From Candidatus Abawacabacteria bacterium (GTDB lineage: Bacteria; Patescibacteriota; Gracilibacteria; RBG-16-42-10), in NCBI GenBank assembly GCA_016207805.1, contig JACQZO010000002.1, forward strand, positions 124,001 through 188,000: a stretch of 64,000 bases of DNA, given 5' to 3'. Positions within the stretch are counted from its first letter, which is position 1; each line of letters begins with the position of its first letter. The position numbers and the translations under genes were made by a program. Under the pieces are notes generated by a model, which ran no database searches, was not told the origin of the DNA, and saw only the letters and a list, made by a program, of their open reading frames with translations. Below, in pieces: positions 51,230 through 60,401 of the stretch.

Positions 51230-53255
51230 TTCTAATACTTCACAAAAATCTGGTTTTCTAGCAAGAATAAAAGGATCATTTCAGGATCTGAAGAGTATGT
51301 TTGGTGGTAAAAGAGCACCAGTTCCTGCTCAACCCGCAATCACGCCAGAAAAAATTGCTACTACCACTCAGGTTGAGATGACCAAATCCGAGCGCAAAGG
51401 CCGTGGCGTATTAGAAAAACGATTTTCTTTTTTGAATCGTGGTGCTGCTGCTCCAGATGCCGAAAAAAAATCCAGTGAACAGAAGCGTCTTGATGAAGCA
51501 CAGAAGCTTTATGAGGCTGGGCTTGCTTCAGTAAAAGATCTGATTGCCCCTTCTAGCATGAAAGTCGACTATGACAAGTTGATGATTAATGATGTCTATG
51601 CCCGTACCTACGTTGTGTTTTCTTATCCCCGTTATTTAGATACCAACTGGCTTTCACCAGTGATCAATTTGGAGGCCACCATGGATATTTCCATGTTTAT
51701 TTATCCCATTCAATCTGCTGACATCTTGCACAGTCTACAAAACAAAGTGGGCCAAATGGAATCTGCTATTCGTATCCAACAAGAAAGAGGTCAAGCTCGC
51801 GATCCCGCTTTGGAAGCTGCTCTTGCTGATGCCGAAGAATTGCGCGATCGCATTTCTACTGGTATTGAAAAGTTCTTTCAATTCGGTCTTTATTTCACTA
51901 TTTATACTAATAGCGAAAAACAATTAACTAATCTGGGTAAGCAATTGGAGGCTATTTTAGGAGGTAAGCTCTTAGTGATTAAATCTATCCAAGCCAGAAC
52001 TGAGCAAGCATTTCATTCTACTATGCCGTATGCAACTGATGAGCTGTATGTGGTCAGAAATATGAATACTGAGCCATTATCTAGCTCATTTCCTTTCACT
52101 TCATCTGAACTGACATCTGATCAAGGTATCCTCTATGGTATCAATCGTCACAATAATTCATTGATCATCTTTGATCGTTTCAGCTTACCAAATGCAAATT
52201 CAGTAGTATTTGCTACTTCTGGCGCAGGTAAATCCTATGCGGTGAAATTAGAGGTATTGCGCAGCTTGATGTTGGGGACTGATGTCATTGTTATCGATCC
52301 GGAGAATGAATATAAAGCGCTTTGTGATATGGTCGGTGGTACATATATGGACGTATCGCTGAATGCCGATCGTCGTATCAATCCTTTTGACTTGCCCTTG
52401 CCTTATGAAGGGAAAGAAGAGCAGCCAGGAGATTTACTACGCACTGCCATTATCACCCTCAAGGGATTAATGAAACTGATGTTAGGTAATTTGAGCGCCC
52501 GTGAAGAGGGCCTTATGGATCAGGCCTTATTAGATACCTATGCTCTCAAGGGCATCACTATGGATACAGTAAATCCAGGTACCATTCCACCACCAACAAT
52601 GGAGGATCTCTATGATGTATTACAAGATACTAAGGGGGGAGAAGATTTGGCTCAGCGATTGAAACAGTATACTGCAGGTATTTTTGCCGGTATTTTTAAT
52701 CGGCTCACCAATGTTGATCTCAAAAGTGGCTTAGTAGTGTTTAGTATCCGTGACCTAGATGAAGTGCTTCGTCCCACGGCTATGTATATTATTTTGAACT
52801 ATATTTGGAATATGGTGCGAAGCAAGCTGAAGCGCCGTTTACTGGTGATTGATGAGGCCTGGACTATGGTACAGCATGATGATGCGGCCCGTTTTGTCTA
52901 TGGATTGGTGAAACGTGCCCGTAAATACTATTTAGGTGTGACCAATATTACTCAAGATGTGGAAGATTTCTTGGCGAAAGATTTTGGTAAGTCCATTATC
53001 ACCAACTCTGCTATGCAGATTCTGCTGAAACAAGCTCCGTCTGCCGTACCCGGTCTCAGTAAAATCTTCAACCTTACTGAAGGGGAGCAATATTATTTAC
53101 TCAATTCAGTACAAGGAGAAGGGATATTTTTTGCTGGTAGAAAACATGTGGCCATTCAAGTCATCGCTTCTGCTGCAGAACACCGAGTAATTACCACTAA
53201 CCCGGAAGAATTGCTGCAAATGCGCACTCAGGCGGAAAACTTTGATACAAAATAA
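51222..53255 (+). CDS. virB4: VirB4-type conjugation/secretion ATPase
   Basis: A 677-residue ATPase that powers T4SS assembly. A charged start (1-100) precedes a VirB4 N-domain (about 100-300). Walker A is FATSGAGKSYAVKLE (Gly334 to Ser338), with VIDPENEYKAL after it. Walker B is RLLVIDEAW (Asp543-Glu544), followed by RKYYLGVTNITQDVEDF and the conserved ITNSAMQILLKQ. Length is in the range for VirB4/TraC. It is the only T4SS ATPase in the window; VirB11 and VirD4 homologues are not seen here. Sits between the TraC-like N-domain gene and the LytM-like gene. Confidence 0.93.
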   Translation: MNNSNTSQKSGFLARIKGSFQDLKSMFGGKRAPVPAQPAITPEKIATTTQVEMTKSERKGRGVLEKRFSFLNRGAAAPDAEKKSSEQKRLDEAQKLYEAGLASVKDLIAPSSMKVDYDKLMINDVYARTYVVFSYPRYLDTNWLSPVINLEATMDISMFIYPIQSADILHSLQNKVGQMESAIRIQQERGQARDPALEAALADAEELRDRISTGIEKFFQFGLYFTIYTNSEKQLTNLGKQLEAILGGKLLVIKSIQARTEQAFHSTMPYATDELYVVRNMNTEPLSSSFPFTSSELTSDQGILYGINRHNNSLIIFDRFSLPNANSVVFATSGAGKSYAVKLEVLRSLMLGTDVIVIDPENEYKALCDMVGGTYMDVSLNADRRINPFDLPLPYEGKEEQPGDLLRTAIITLKGLMKLMLGNLSAREEGLMDQALLDTYALKGITMDTVNPGTIPPPTMEDLYDVLQDTKGGEDLAQRLKQYTAGIFAGIFNRLTNVDLKSGLVVFSIRDLDEVLRPTAMYIILNYIWNMVRSKLKRRLLVIDEAWTMVQHDDAARFVYGLVKRARKYYLGVTNITQDVEDFLAKDFGKSIITNSAMQILLKQAPSAVPGLSKIFNLTEGEQYYLLNSVQGEGIFFAGRKHVAIQVIASAAEHRVITTNPEELLQMRTQAENFDTK

Positions 53256-53302
53256 TATCAACACAGAAGATAGGGAGAAGATGCTGAATTTTATCGTAAT
53301 GT

Positions 53303-55444
53303 ATGTTAGATAGAGAAGATCCTATACAACCCGGCAATGCTGAGGGCAATGATGTAGCAGAGGTAACTACAGTGACCAAGGCTACGGTAACTCGGGAAAC
53401 AACAGAGAAGGTTATTTATCGTAATTCGGATAATGATGGTTCAGGATCCAGTTCTAGCTCGACAACAAATAATAACAATACAGGCAGTAGTGGTAATGGT
53501 GAATCTTCAAATAGTAGTGGATCGGATACTCAAGGTGGTGGTCAATCTAATACCTCTGCTAAAGATCAAACAGATAGTAGGGGAATGCCCAGTTCTGGTA
53601 GTGGTGAGAGTAATAGTACCGGTGGCGAAAGTGGCGCAGCCGAGACGTCAGGAGCTGATGATAACAATTCAACTGGGCAAAGTAATACAACAGCCAAGCC
53701 AAGTGGAGATAATGAAGAAAATAAAAAGGGCAGCGAAAAGGCTGCAGATGATGAAGACAAAAAGGCTGGAGATGAAGCAGACGCCGACAAAACTGCATCT
53801 GGAGAAAAAGCTCCTGAAGGTGCAGAGCAGGATACCGCGAAGACTGAGCAGCCTGTAGATGGGCAGCCTCCAGCAACTGATGCTCAAACTGCTGTTTCAC
53901 CAGAAAGTAGCCCAAATGTGCCGGCTAATGCTCAACCAGTTCCGCCTCAACCAATTCAAGCAACGCCAGCTCAACCGGCTGGGATTAAGCCAGGAGAAAG
54001 CGTAAAGCGACCAGACTTGGCGCCCGGCACTAGTACTAGCAACCGACCTGCGAATGTTCGAACTGGTAGAATAGCCAATGAGTCTAATAAGGCCGCATCA
54101 GGAAGACCAGATAGTGGCATTGCTAATAGAGCAGGGCAATCAGAAAAACGTGATGCCAAGAGTCAATCTGGTGATAGTGATGAAGGGACAAATAATGCCA
54201 AAGCAGGAGCAGAACATTCAAAGAGTTCCTCTGCAGCATCATCTGCAATCAAAGAAAAATCAACAGGGAACGCTGCTAAAGGTGTAGGTAAAGCAGATGT
54301 TCGCCGAGCAGCTATTCAGAAAACGGTAGGTACTGCTATTGATAAAGCAGGAAAAGTTCTAGGCCTAAATAAAGTACAAAATGAGTTCCTGAAACATCTG
54401 GCATTTTTGCTGATATGGTTATTTTTGGGTGTCACTGGTATTGGTATCATACTTTTCGTGATCCATGTTTTTTATTTAATTTATTGGATATTTAGCAAGG
54501 GTAGATATAAAGAATTGAAAGGCTTGGTAGCACTCTTTTTTGTCATTAGTTTGGGGGGCATGTTTGTCCAATTACTGGTTGTTACTACAGGAGCAACTAT
54601 AATTGCCTGTCAGATTGGCCAGTCGCGTATCCCTTTTGGTGTGCCTATTGGCTATACGGGGAGAATAGGTTCAGTATTTAACGCTGACTGGGGTGCTTTT
54701 GCTGAGGTATGCAGTAAAATAAACCTATTGGGAGCTGGAGTAGGTAGTGGCGCTTCTTCATCGGCTAATGCTGGGGGTAGGGGAGGTGCTACGCGCTCAA
54801 TTGCCTTACAAGATCCTGTTGGGGCTGTGCTTATCCAGAGCACCATGCCATCATCAGAACCACCGGTGATTCAAGGAACATTATTAACCAGGCCGCAAGC
54901 TCTACCAGCTGGATTTGCGACGCAAACAAATAGAGCAGGGTATGTGAGTCCGGCTCATTGCCGTCTGGGAGATTTGCCTTACAGTGACCGATCCGCTCTG
55001 AAGCGAGTACGCTTGCCCAATGGTCAGGACACGATTATTACTTTACCCATTCATCAAACGGTAGAATGTATTGAAAATTACTCGAGTCGAACAACAGTGC
55101 GTTCTGTACATACTGGTAAAATAATTCGTTTAGTCTATGGTGACAGCCTCCTAGGGGACAATATTACCATCGAGTACCCTAATGGGTTAAAAGTTTCTTA
55201 TTACCATGTGGCGCTCTTGCCGACGCTCACTTTGGGAAAAACGGTTAATGCCGGTGAACAGATCGGTACGCTCGCTCAAACAGGACAAAATACTTTTAAA
55301 GGTGTAAAAATGCGCTTTGAGCTTAAGTCTACTGATGGTTCATGGCAACCCTTTGATCCTATCAATCAAAGCAATATGGATGCGAGCATTTTGACTACCT
55401 TTCCCTGTAGTGATGATGCTACAAAGAAATGTTTGTTACTATAA
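53303..55444 (+). CDS. Membrane protein with low-complexity start and degenerate LytM/M23 domain
   Basis: A 713-residue protein. Residues about 35-350 are low complexity, rich in Ser, Gly, Asn, Asp, Lys and Pro, and probably disordered. Two or three membrane helices lie at about 363-440 (HLAFLLIWLFLGVTGIGIIL, then LVALFFVISLGGMFVQLL). The C-terminal domain (about 580-700) has the M23/LytM strand pattern (GKIIRLVYGDSLLGDNITIE, then LKVSYYHVALL and AGEQIGTLAQTGQ), but the zinc ligands are incomplete. The usual HxxxD is absent and the final HxHFE is KMRFEL. It is therefore probably a peptidoglycan-binding pseudo-enzyme at the place in the locus where a cell-wall hydrolase is normally encoded. 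Confidence 0.7.
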   Translation: MLDREDPIQPGNAEGNDVAEVTTVTKATVTRETTEKVIYRNSDNDGSGSSSSSTTNNNNTGSSGNGESSNSSGSDTQGGGQSNTSAKDQTDSRGMPSSGSGESNSTGGESGAAETSGADDNNSTGQSNTTAKPSGDNEENKKGSEKAADDEDKKAGDEADADKTASGEKAPEGAEQDTAKTEQPVDGQPPATDAQTAVSPESSPNVPANAQPVPPQPIQATPAQPAGIKPGESVKRPDLAPGTSTSNRPANVRTGRIANESNKAASGRPDSGIANRAGQSEKRDAKSQSGDSDEGTNNAKAGAEHSKSSSAASSAIKEKSTGNAAKGVGKADVRRAAIQKTVGTAIDKAGKVLGLNKVQNEFLKHLAFLLIWLFLGVTGIGIILFVIHVFYLIYWIFSKGRYKELKGLVALFFVISLGGMFVQLLVVTTGATIIACQIGQSRIPFGVPIGYTGRIGSVFNADWGAFAEVCSKINLLGAGVGSGASSSANAGGRGGATRSIALQDPVGAVLIQSTMPSSEPPVIQGTLLTRPQALPAGFATQTNRAGYVSPAHCRLGDLPYSDRSALKRVRLPNGQDTIITLPIHQTVECIENYSSRTTVRSVHTGKIIRLVYGDSLLGDNITIEYPNGLKVSYYHVALLPTLTLGKTVNAGEQIGTLAQTGQNTFKGVKMRFELKSTDGSWQPFDPINQSNMDASILTTFPCSDDATKKCLLL

Positions 55445-55499
55445 AGTGCATACAGCAAAGATCAAAGTGTAGAGTCTGATACTTTGCTCTTTGTACTTC
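55444..55499. repeat. Heptamer-repeat hairpin (AAGTGCA type)
   Basis: Left AAGTGCA TACAGCA AAGATCA AAGTGTA (55444-55471), right ATACTTT GCTCTTT GTACTTC (55479-55499). CAAAGATCAAAGT and ACTTTGCTCTTTG pair as a 13-bp stem with one mismatch. It follows the LytM-like gene and could act as a weak terminator, although no T-run follows. Confidence 0.65.
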
Positions 55500-55561
55500 A
55501 TCATGTCTACTGAATATGTTATTGTGCGCCTGTGCATCCATCTCTTTAAATTTTGCTCAAT

Positions 55562-56050
55562 ATGGCTTCAGAAACAAATTCTTCTCAGAAAAAGGGAATA
55601 CCCTCATGGGTTTGGGTAGTGTCTCCACTAGTAATTGTAGTAGTAGTATTTGGCTATTTGCGTCTTTTTTCGCCCAGTGTATTAGCTGATTTTGCTAAGT
55701 GCCTTACTGAGAAGAAAGCTGTGTTTTATGGTATGTATGACTGTCCTCATTGTCTGACCCAAAAACGAGACTTTGGTCGAGCTATGGAATTTATCAATTA
55801 TGTAGAGTGTAAAATGCCTAATGGGACTTGGGCTGATGTCTGTAAACAAGAAAATATCACCGCTACACCAACTTGGAAATTTGATGGCAAAGATCCTGTG
55901 ACTGGCCGTCAAAGCTTACAATATTTAGCTGAAAAGACAGGTTGTCCTTTACCAGAAGGTGTTGAGCAGACTGGTAAAGTAGCTAATAATTTGACTACTG
56001 AGGGCCAAACTCAAGTGACCATTCAACCCACTGCTAGTCCAACTAAATAG
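55562..56050 (+). CDS. Membrane-anchored thioredoxin-fold protein (CPHC)
   Basis: A 162-residue protein with one N-terminal membrane helix (about 15-38) and a thioredoxin-like domain. The redox motif is YGMYDCPHCLTQK, followed by INYVECKMPNG, VCKQENITATPTWKFDG (cis-Pro region TPTW) and a late Cys (KTGCPLPEG). This resembles the thioredoxin-like domains that accompany VKOR in disulfide formation. It may oxidise or isomerise disulfides in the many secreted Cys-containing proteins of the window. No VKOR or DsbB is seen nearby. ATG at 55562 is chosen over an upstream TTG. A Thr/Gln/Pro-rich tail follows the domain. Confidence 0.8.
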   Translation: MASETNSSQKKGIPSWVWVVSPLVIVVVVFGYLRLFSPSVLADFAKCLTEKKAVFYGMYDCPHCLTQKRDFGRAMEFINYVECKMPNGTWADVCKQENITATPTWKFDGKDPVTGRQSLQYLAEKTGCPLPEGVEQTGKVANNLTTEGQTQVTIQPTASPTK

Positions 56051-56055
56051 TTTTT

Positions 56056-57342
56056 ATGGGGCGTAAGCTGCTAACGACTTTTAGTGTAATTACAATCTAT
56101 GCAGTAATTAGTGGTGTTATCCTTGCTTTTGCTCAAGGGTACACCGTTGATTTGCAGTCGCAACAGGTGCTCAGGACTGGAGTATTAGAAATCAGCACTT
56201 TTCCAAGCGATTCTCAGGTAATGATTGATAATATTTCGGTACAGAGCACTACACCGGTTTCCTTGTCTCATTATTTGCCGCAAAACTATACAGTACAGCT
56301 AAGTCTGCCAGGCTATAAATCTATGCAAATAAAAGCACCAGTGAAAGCACAATTGGTCACCCGATTAAGAGAAATTCCCTTATGGCCCGAAAAGGAAAGT
56401 TGGCAAACTAAGGAGATGTCGGATCCCATTCTCTCGCTCCAAACCTTAACTGAAAGTGGGCTTTTGATGTTGCGTTTTCCTCGAGAAATTGCTTGGTGGC
56501 AAGTAAATAATAAAACGTTGGAAAAAGTAATTGCTTTGCCTGTTACTGAAATCGAGTATCCTTTATGTACTACTGATGGGACAGCCTGCTTGATAGTGGG
56601 AGATAATCGCAGTGTGTTAGTAAATTTAGTAAATAAAGATTTCACTGTCTTTAAGCAAGGTATATCCACAACTAATACTGCTCAATTTTTCCGATTTCAT
56701 GCAGATTATTATCTGCTTGCTGAGGATGAGTATGGAGTTACCTTAAAAAAACTTACTGCTGAGGGTACATTGCTCGATCAATTCACCATGACAGATATTC
56801 ATACGTTTCAACTACAAGGCCAAGAACTTTGGTACATTGAGGCTGATAGATTGTATAGCCGGTCTTTGATCAGTGGCCAAAAAGAACTGATCACGACTAT
56901 TGGTGATAAAAGTATTGATAAATTAGTAATTAACGATAACTATATTGCCTGGCATTCTTTGGACGGTCAGGTGTCTTTGTTCAATAGAATTACCAAAACC
57001 ATAGCGAATACCTGGCGAGATGGTCGCTTGTTTGCTAGTGCCAATCAGATTTTAGTTGTCAGTGAGGCAAAAGTCTGGAATATCAATGCGGAAGGCATTC
57101 AGTTTATTGGTCAAGCTCCAAGTAACATTTTAGTGGCCCAACTGTATGGTAATTTTACTTGGTTGGCGCAGCAGGCTGATGGTAAATTAGCATACATTAT
57201 GCTTGCGCCAGCGAATATTTATAGTATCTCGGAAAGTAGCCTCAATAATATTGTATTGCCCTATGAAGCCTTAATTAAATGGCAAGACCGCAATCTTTAT
57301 TATCATGTATTTCCTAAGAAAACATGGTTGGGTCTAGAGTAG
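56056..57342 (+). CDS. Membrane-anchored PEGA-domain protein with beta-propeller-like region
   Basis: A 428-residue protein with an N-terminal membrane helix (about 7-29) and a PEGA domain at about 43-95 (GVLEISTFPSDSQVMIDN, then YTVQLSLPGYKSM). A long series of beta-strand repeats follows (about 120-428), of the type WYIEADRLYSRSLISGQ, AWHSLDGQVSLFNR and LVVSEAKVWNINAEG, which suggests a beta-propeller. The layout is that of the protein at 33900. Close behind the thioredoxin-like gene (5 bases). PEGA proteins are surface or envelope proteins of unclear function. Confidence 0.68.
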   Translation: MGRKLLTTFSVITIYAVISGVILAFAQGYTVDLQSQQVLRTGVLEISTFPSDSQVMIDNISVQSTTPVSLSHYLPQNYTVQLSLPGYKSMQIKAPVKAQLVTRLREIPLWPEKESWQTKEMSDPILSLQTLTESGLLMLRFPREIAWWQVNNKTLEKVIALPVTEIEYPLCTTDGTACLIVGDNRSVLVNLVNKDFTVFKQGISTTNTAQFFRFHADYYLLAEDEYGVTLKKLTAEGTLLDQFTMTDIHTFQLQGQELWYIEADRLYSRSLISGQKELITTIGDKSIDKLVINDNYIAWHSLDGQVSLFNRITKTIANTWRDGRLFASANQILVVSEAKVWNINAEGIQFIGQAPSNILVAQLYGNFTWLAQQADGKLAYIMLAPANIYSISESSLNNIVLPYEALIKWQDRNLYYHVFPKKTWLGLE

Positions 57343-57359
57343 TTTCGCCAGGTTCTTTG

Positions 57360-58322
57360 TTAGCTGCTTACTAATGGACCTGTTGGATTGATTACACCGG
57401 TATCTGGAGCTGTGTTGTGAGCTGGATCAGGATATATTTGTTTTGAGCGAATAATCAGTCGCTTAAGGCTAGTTCCTATCGGTGTACAGGTCATTAAGGT
57501 CATAATGGAAGGATACTCATTACCACTTTGTTGTAATACCCAGGTATCTTGTGGGGCAACTACCTTAATATCATATACTTGATAAATAAACTTTTTATTT
57601 TCCCAATAAATAGTTACTTTATCTCCCACCACTAACTCTTCCGCAAGTGCAAGCACATTGTTGTAATTACTATTTACCCAAACATAATTAGAACTATGTC
57701 CAGTAAAGAAGGCATTGCCAATTTGGCCTGGTTCTGCTGTTCCAGGATAATGCACTATGCCATGAAGCAGGGCGTCTTGAATGTCTTGTTCCAAGCCAGA
57801 AAAATCTTGCTTGAGTAATTTATCATCAGCAACTTGGACAATCGGTACGTTTTTACCAATCTTCCCGATAATAACGCGATTGTCACTTGGTGTTACCTCG
57901 TAGTTGTGAAAATTAATTACTTCTTTACGTAAGGTAAAGCTTTCTTCGACACTGTTCGTGGCCGCTTGAGCTACCTGAGTGGTACTTACGGTAGCGGAAG
58001 TAGGGGCTTTCTGTAATGATTTGAGTATTTCCTTTTTGGGGTCCTTCACACCCGATTGTTTCTCCCGGAAGTAATCGTACTTTTGTTTGTAAGCAGGAAA
58101 GTTAAGGCTCACTTGTATTACTCCGAAGATAAGCAGGGTAGTAACAATAAAACGAGTGGTTAATTTGGTTCCATTCCATACTTTTTGGAAAAGAGTGGAT
58201 GAATCCTCTGCGCTACTTTGAAATTGAGCAATAGGATGGGTAACTGAACCAATGCCGAAATTGTTGATAATTGGGCTACTGGTACGCAAATTATTCTGTT
58301 GAAAAAAGTCTCGTAAATCCAT
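57360..58322 (-). CDS. Sortase-family transpeptidase
   Basis: A 320-residue membrane-anchored enzyme that attaches proteins to the wall or to each other. The membrane helix is at about 57-74, followed by a linker. The catalytic domain begins near 150 (VIIGKIGKNVPIVQV). Catalytic residues are His209 (NAFFTGHSSN), Cys279 (IMTLMTCTP) and Arg288 (SLKRLIIR). The TLMTC sequence and loop lengths suggest a class D/E type. No LPxTG-like signal was noticed at the C-termini of complete proteins in the window, so substrates lie elsewhere or use another signal. The Thr/Pro/Gly-rich tail (about 298-320) is unusual for sortases. Confidence 0.88.
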   Translation of the reverse strand: MDLRDFFQQNNLRTSSPIINNFGIGSVTHPIAQFQSSAEDSSTLFQKVWNGTKLTTRFIVTTLLIFGVIQVSLNFPAYKQKYDYFREKQSGVKDPKKEILKSLQKAPTSATVSTTQVAQAATNSVEESFTLRKEVINFHNYEVTPSDNRVIIGKIGKNVPIVQVADDKLLKQDFSGLEQDIQDALLHGIVHYPGTAEPGQIGNAFFTGHSSNYVWVNSNYNNVLALAEELVVGDKVTIYWENKKFIYQVYDIKVVAPQDTWVLQQSGNEYPSIMTLMTCTPIGTSLKRLIIRSKQIYPDPAHNTAPDTGVINPTGPLVSS

Positions 58323-58377
58323 AGAAAATGATTCTTTCTATTATAGAACACTTTGAGCTTTTTGAATAGAGGAAATT

Positions 58378-58397
58378 CCCCGGATCTGAGTCCGGGG
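58378..58397 (-). terminator. Likely terminator after RNase J
   Basis: CCCCGGA and TCCGGGG form a perfect 7-bp GC-rich stem with a 6-base loop, 10 bases past the rnj stop on the minus strand. Only a short T stretch (AATTT) follows, so it may be a weak intrinsic terminator or 3'-end stabiliser. Confidence 0.55.
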
Positions 58398-58406
58398 TGG
58401 GAGCAA

Positions 58407-60401
58407 TTAGACTTGCACAATTACTGGCACAATCATCGGCTCACGTTCAGTCTTCCTAAATAGATGTTGTTGTAAACTATTTTGAATAAGTCCCTTTAGT
58501 TCAGCAACATTTTGGGGATATAATTTGGGTGCATGCTGATTAAACGTATCTCTGACAATGTTTTTTGCTTCATTGATCAAAATATCTGCACCACGAACAT
58601 AGATGAATCCACGAGTAAGGATTTCAGGTTCGCCTCGTAATTGCGGTTTTTGGCGATCGCATGTTAGTACCACGGTTACGATACCTTCTTGGGAAAGAAT
58701 ATGTCTTTCCTGAAGTACGTCTTCACTAACATCACCCATACCGAGACCATCAATAGCTACTAAGCCATGAGGAGCTTTCGGTTTTAGGACATTCACGTTT
58801 CCTTGCATATCAAACTCCATGATAGTGCCATTGTCAGGAATAATAATGTGCTTCTTATCATAGCCCACTTTTTCGGCAATTTCCGCATGTCGGCAAAGGA
58901 GATGGTGATTTCCTTCAATTGGGATGAAATACTTTGGCTGTAAAATACGGAGTAAAAGTTTAGTATCACCAGCTTTAGCATGTCCACCCGCGTGTACTTC
59001 CATCATCCTGTAATTGATAGCTTTCGCTCCTAGGCGGTATAATTTGTCCATTAACTGAGCAACACTTTGCTCATTACCAGGAATAATAGAAGATGAAAAT
59101 ATTACGGTATCACCAGGTTGAATTTGTACGAATCGGTGCTCACCTTTGGCGGCTCTAAGTAAGGCAGCATTCTTTTCACCTTGGGCGCCAGTAAGAATAA
59201 TAATTACCTGTTCAGGACGTAATCTATTAGCTTCTTGAGTAGTAATGATGGTATGCGGGGCAATTTTCATATACTTAAGATTGCGCGCGATAGCAATGTT
59301 ATTCACCATGGTGCGACCAATAACCACTACTTTGCGTCCATATTGTTCTGCAAGACTGATTACTTGTTGAATGCGTTCTAAATTGGAAGCAATAATACCA
59401 GCAATGATTCGTCCCTTAGCCTTGAAAAAAATACTTTCAATTGGATCTTTGACGGCACTCTCAGAAGTTTGAAAGCCATCTTGAGCGGCATTGGTGCTAT
59501 CACAAAATGCTGCCAACACACCTTTTTCACTTAAACGAGCAATTTTACCGAAATCAATTACTTCATCATTGACTGGCGTTAAGTCAACTTTCCAGTCGCC
59601 AGTGTGAACAAGGTTGCCTACAGGAGTACCGATGACAATACCCATTGAGCCAGGAATACTATGATTTACACGGAAGAAATCGATAGTGAAATTTCCTAAA
59701 CGAAGAGTATCTTCAGTTTTTACTGTATTAATATTTAAACTTTGGCGAGTATCCTCTTGGCGTTTTTTGATCAGGGCTGCTGTCATTTCACTACAGTATA
59801 TAGGAATATTGGCGCCGAGACGGGGCATGACATGAGGTATACCACCAATATGATCTAAATGACCATGGGTAACGATCACGGCTTTGATATTCTGTTCTTT
59901 TCCTTTGAAATAGCTGTAATCAGCCACACAGTAATTGATACCGTGCATATTTTCATCAGGAAATTGTAAGCCCATATCAACAATAATTGCTTCATTACCA
60001 TATTCGAAAGCAATAGAATTTTTGCCTACTTCTTCTAAACCACCAAGAGTAATAACTCGTAATTTATGAGCTTCCAATTGGGGAATCGGTAATTGTTTTT
60101 GAGCAGAGTGTGGGGCATTGGCATTGAATTGACGCTGTGGTTGTTGATTGCCAAAATGTCTTCTAGGTTGTTGGTGCCGTTGCGACTGATGGCGATTGGA
60201 ACCTGAGTGTTGACCTGGCTGTTGATGGCCATGCTTCGGTGCTGCTGGTTGTTGATTGTGAGTAGGTTGCTGACTTTGAGCTGGACGACTAGATTGTTGA
60301 TGAGTAGGTGTCGGAGTCTGGCTAGCTGTTGGGGTAGAATTTGGTTTTGGTTGTTGTGGAGAAGAGTTTTTGTCTTTTAACCACGATGTGAAAAGGTTCA
60401 T
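58407..60401 (-). CDS. rnj: Ribonuclease J
   Basis: A 664-residue metallo-beta-lactamase/beta-CASP nuclease that degrades and matures RNA by 5'-3' exonuclease and endonuclease action. The core starts near 115 (LRVITLGGLEEVGKNSIAFE), with the metal site VTHGHLDHIGG (near 184). FFRVNHSIPGSMGIV, the beta-CASP part IIAGIIASNLERIQQVI and the later EVHAGGHAKAGDTKLLLRIL complete it. The C-terminal domain is present (RGFIYVRGADILI). An extra N-terminal stretch of about 110 residues is Gln/His/Pro-rich and probably disordered. CPR genomes lacking RNase E usually rely on RNase J, in line with this. A hairpin terminator follows. Confidence 0.94.
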   Translation of the reverse strand: MNLFTSWLKDKNSSPQQPKPNSTPTASQTPTPTHQQSSRPAQSQQPTHNQQPAAPKHGHQQPGQHSGSNRHQSQRHQQPRRHFGNQQPQRQFNANAPHSAQKQLPIPQLEAHKLRVITLGGLEEVGKNSIAFEYGNEAIIVDMGLQFPDENMHGINYCVADYSYFKGKEQNIKAVIVTHGHLDHIGGIPHVMPRLGANIPIYCSEMTAALIKKRQEDTRQSLNINTVKTEDTLRLGNFTIDFFRVNHSIPGSMGIVIGTPVGNLVHTGDWKVDLTPVNDEVIDFGKIARLSEKGVLAAFCDSTNAAQDGFQTSESAVKDPIESIFFKAKGRIIAGIIASNLERIQQVISLAEQYGRKVVVIGRTMVNNIAIARNLKYMKIAPHTIITTQEANRLRPEQVIIILTGAQGEKNAALLRAAKGEHRFVQIQPGDTVIFSSSIIPGNEQSVAQLMDKLYRLGAKAINYRMMEVHAGGHAKAGDTKLLLRILQPKYFIPIEGNHHLLCRHAEIAEKVGYDKKHIIIPDNGTIMEFDMQGNVNVLKPKAPHGLVAIDGLGMGDVSEDVLQERHILSQEGIVTVVLTCDRQKPQLRGEPEILTRGFIYVRGADILINEAKNIVRDTFNQHAPKLYPQNVAELKGLIQNSLQQHLFRKTEREPMIVPVIVQV

